Shown here: positions 61,601-64,000 of the stretch, one piece after another
How the letters are laid out: each line of letters begins with the position of its first letter
Numbering within the stretch: the first letter of the stretch is position 1
DNA from: Nicotiana tabacum
Taxonomy: Eukaryota; Streptophyta; Magnoliopsida; Solanales; Solanaceae
DNA: 64,000 bases
Reading direction: 5' to 3'
Assembly (NCBI RefSeq): GCF_000715075.1
Contig: NC_134084.1
Location: 103,086,411-103,150,410, forward strand
Position numbers and translations under genes: made by a program
The notes under the pieces: model-generated
The model's input: the letters and a program-made list of their open reading frames with translations, nothing else
What the model was told of the DNA's origin: nothing
Databases searched by the model: none

Positions 61601-62545
61601 TGTGTCAGATAAATACCCCACATCGACATAACCAATAAGATCAGTATTGCAATCATTGCCATAAAATAAGTTCACACCGGTAATCCCCCTTAGATAACGC
61701 AATATGTGCTTGATTTCATTCCAATTTCTCCTTGAGCGGAGCTATATCTTTCTAAGACATTAACTGAAAAAGTTATGTCATGCCTTGTAGTGTTAGCAAG
61801 ATATATTAGCGCACCAATTGCATTAAGATATGGTACTTTAGGATCAAGAAGCTCTTCATTATTTTCATGAGGTCAGAGTGGATCTTTATTTATATCGAGT
61901 AATCTCACAACCATCGGGGTACTTAATGGATGTGCTTTATCCACATAGAAGCTCTTTAAAATCTTTTTAGTGTATGCTGATTGAAGGACAAAAATTCCAT
62001 CTTTCATATATTCAATTTGTAGACCAAGACAAAATTTTGTCTTTCCAAGATCTTTCATTTCAAATTCTTTCTTTAAACAGTCTACTGCTTTAGGAAGCTC
62101 TCCGGGAGTTCTAATGATATTTGAATCATCAACATACATGGCGATTATAACAAATTCAAATCCATATCCTTTTATAAGGACACAAGGACAAATTGAATTA
62201 TTCTTATACCCTTCTTTCAACAAGTATTCTCTCGGGCGATTATACCACATGGGCCCTGATTGTTTCAATCCGTATAAGGATTTTTGAAGCTTTATTTAAT
62301 AAATTTCTTGGAAACCTTAATATGCTCCAAGACAATTTAAATCTTTCAATGATATCCACTATACGCATATCAAGTTTTTCATATATTGCCAGATTAAAAC
62401 TTGAAGTGACTATATCCACTATAAGAGAACATGTCTTCATATAATCAATGTGAGGATATTTACTAATTTTCTTGTGCCACAGGTCGTCTTTATGTCTATC
62501 GACTTGAACCTTTCGCACAAGAACACATTTATACCTCAATTGACT
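61601..62545 (-). pseudogene. Element F reverse transcriptase
   Basis: On the minus strand the frame 62268-61873 reads WYNRPREYLLKEGYKNNSIC, FVIIAMYVDDSNIIRTPGEL (YVDD active site), KKEFEMKDLGKTKFCLGLQI and DKAHPLSTPMVVRLLDI. The upstream part (62539-62240) still shows fragments such as VLVRKVQVDR and NLAIYEKLDMRIVD but is frame-shifted. 61600-61870 continues the RT with breaks. Confidence 0.85.
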
Positions 62546-64000
62546 TTATACTTTCAGGTGTTGGACTATCCGTCCAACTTCACATTTTTCAAGTGAAGTC
62601 AATTTCATTGCGTATTTTTTATTTGGCCAATCTTTTATCCGTCCAAATTTCATGACAGATTTGATCTCAAGATCCTCGTTGAGCGCTACATTATATTAAC
62701 AATATCGTCGACAATCATTTTATGTCGGTTCCATTATTACCCAATAAAGATATAACTTATTGAGATCTCTTTATTTCATTATTTTCATGTACCTGAGCCT
62801 CTCCCATGAGGTCGTATGAAGTGTTATATCGTGGTGCTCTTCTAGGGCACTTGCCTCCTTATTATGACCATTTTGAATATTTGCCCCTCTCCTTCTTCAA
62901 GGAGTTTTATCTTTGGAACCGATTGGTCTGTTACACTTCATGCGTGCCATAGACTCTGTCCCTCATGGACTTTATTCTATTTGGAGCATTAGCAGCTGAA
63001 ATATGACATTTAGCTTTGGGTCAGCAAATGCGTCTGGCAATAATTTGTAAATGAATTATCACTTGAACTTCAAGTTTATATTTTCTTGTACGAGGATCTA
63101 TATGTATTCATAATAATTCATTTCACGTATCACTTTCTCAGCTGCCTATTTTCTCCCCCTAATGTTGGGATCACCAACACATTTCCCAACTATCTTTGGG
63201 AACTCATCTTTGTGCATTTTGGTGGCATAATTATATCATATAGCACATCCATATTTCTATATAGAAATTATTTGGTTCCTGACCCTGAACCGATTGTGAT
63301 AGGGAGAAATTTTTATAACTTGGCTAGATGCGTACAAGTGCTGCTGTATATTAAATAATAAATCTCATACCAAATTTTGTTTTTGGAAGTTTTGTTCTCA
63401 TAACCAATGATTTAGCTATAATTGGAGGCATACAATTTCTGCTAAACCAACTTGGATTTAAACCAGTATTATTAAGATAAATCATCATAATTTATATTCT
63501 GGAATTGTGCTCTAATAATTTGAGCAAACAATCTTGCAAAAACCAAACTGCAAGTTGATAACAAATGCACATGTGACCATAAAATAGATGCATCTATTAA
63601 AATCATATAATAGTAAACGGTCCACATAGCAGGTGACTGGGCTCATATATATATATATATATATATATCACCTTTTATTCCTTCTAGAAATCAAAGGATT
63701 CAATCCCAACCTTTAACTGGTATATCATGAGAATAAGCAACATAAGAGAATTCTTGAAGAATCTTCTATTCTTCAATATGTGTCAATGTAATTCTTAATT
63801 AATTTTTCGCATCATAATTGAACTGATATGGTCAACCGGTCATGCCAATTAATATTTATTTTAGTAAATCTCTAGTTTACTTGTGGCATATGATTCCAGC
63901 ATCATGCTTATATTTGTGTAGTACAAATAGAAAGAAGATCGGGTAACCTTTCATATTTACCCGGTATGATTATAGAAATATGAAGATATTCAATCTTCCT
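62546..64000 (-). pseudogene. Element F upstream pol (integrase region), heavily degraded
   Basis: The stretch continues the copia element on the minus strand but no frame longer than about 90 codons carries a clear motif. Around 63170-63330 the minus strand shows pieces resembling the copia integrase C-terminus. An AT microsatellite lies at 63645-63668. Confidence 0.5.
63645..63668. repeat. (AT)n microsatellite
   Basis: About 12 uninterrupted AT dinucleotides within the degraded copia sequence. Confidence 0.93.

Larger units (their letters stand above)
60604..64000 (-). mobile_element. Element F: Ty1/copia retrotransposon, degenerate, runs off the window
   Basis: The 3' LTR is at 60604-60925, followed on the plus strand by the purine tract, RNase H, RT and integrase-like sequence, all in minus orientation. 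No second LTR is seen before 64000. Gene order (integrase before RT) and the YVDD box with the TKHISPK and DLFTK motifs identify a Ty1/copia element. Several stops and frameshifts show it is inactive. Confidence 0.88.

Overview
This window is nuclear DNA from a dicot plant, most likely Solanaceae and possibly Nicotiana. Host genes have introns and GT-AG junctions, there is no operon structure, and most of the sequence is nested LTR retrotransposons. SINEs that look like the Solanaceae TS and Au families support the family call. The genus is an inference from overall appearance.

Layout. Positions 1-46.4 kb are a retrotransposon nest with no host gene that I can support. An LTR (copy B, 1-5426) carries a 3.66-kb solo LTR with target-site duplication (TSD) TTAAC. 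A helicase fragment (5427-6013) separates it from a Ty3/gypsy chromovirus of the same LTR family (element A, about 6003-35381, plus strand). Element A is broken twice: by an 820-bp hAT deletion derivative (11256-12075, perfect 8-bp TSD), and by an oppositely oriented chromovirus (element D, 13066-31430). The 3' LTR of D in turn holds a 13.9-kb Tat/Ogre-like element (element E, 13585-27486, TSD TAAGG). Beyond A lies an AT-rich repeated block, split by element C (36980-46427, TSD AAATA), an LTR element with long LTRs and no recognisable coding capacity.

Positions 46.9-60.6 kb hold three host genes. The first is a six-exon PHD-finger plus telobox-Myb (TRF-like) gene (CDS 48946-52182, plus, 814 aa). 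The second is an AP2/ERF transcription factor resembling DREB2F (55030-55893, plus, 287 aa) with two overlapping mini upstream ORFs in its leader. The third is a four-exon plastid-type adenylosuccinate synthetase gene (57386-60339, minus, 504 aa). SINE and MITE insertions lie between them. From 60604 to the right edge is a degenerate Ty1/copia element on the minus strand.

How it works together. The three genes are independent: a putative chromatin/telomere-repeat binding protein, a stress-type transcription factor and a purine-biosynthesis enzyme. They form a gene island between transposon blocks. The most unusual signals are in non-coding parts of the retroelements: a 21-unit array in E whose predicted hairpin arms change together (GAGTC/GACTC and GAGGC/GCCTC), three further hairpins just after its pol, dense CpG-rich dyads at the same relative place in several LTR families, and 40-bp LTR minisatellites built around a GCACG...CGTGC dyad.
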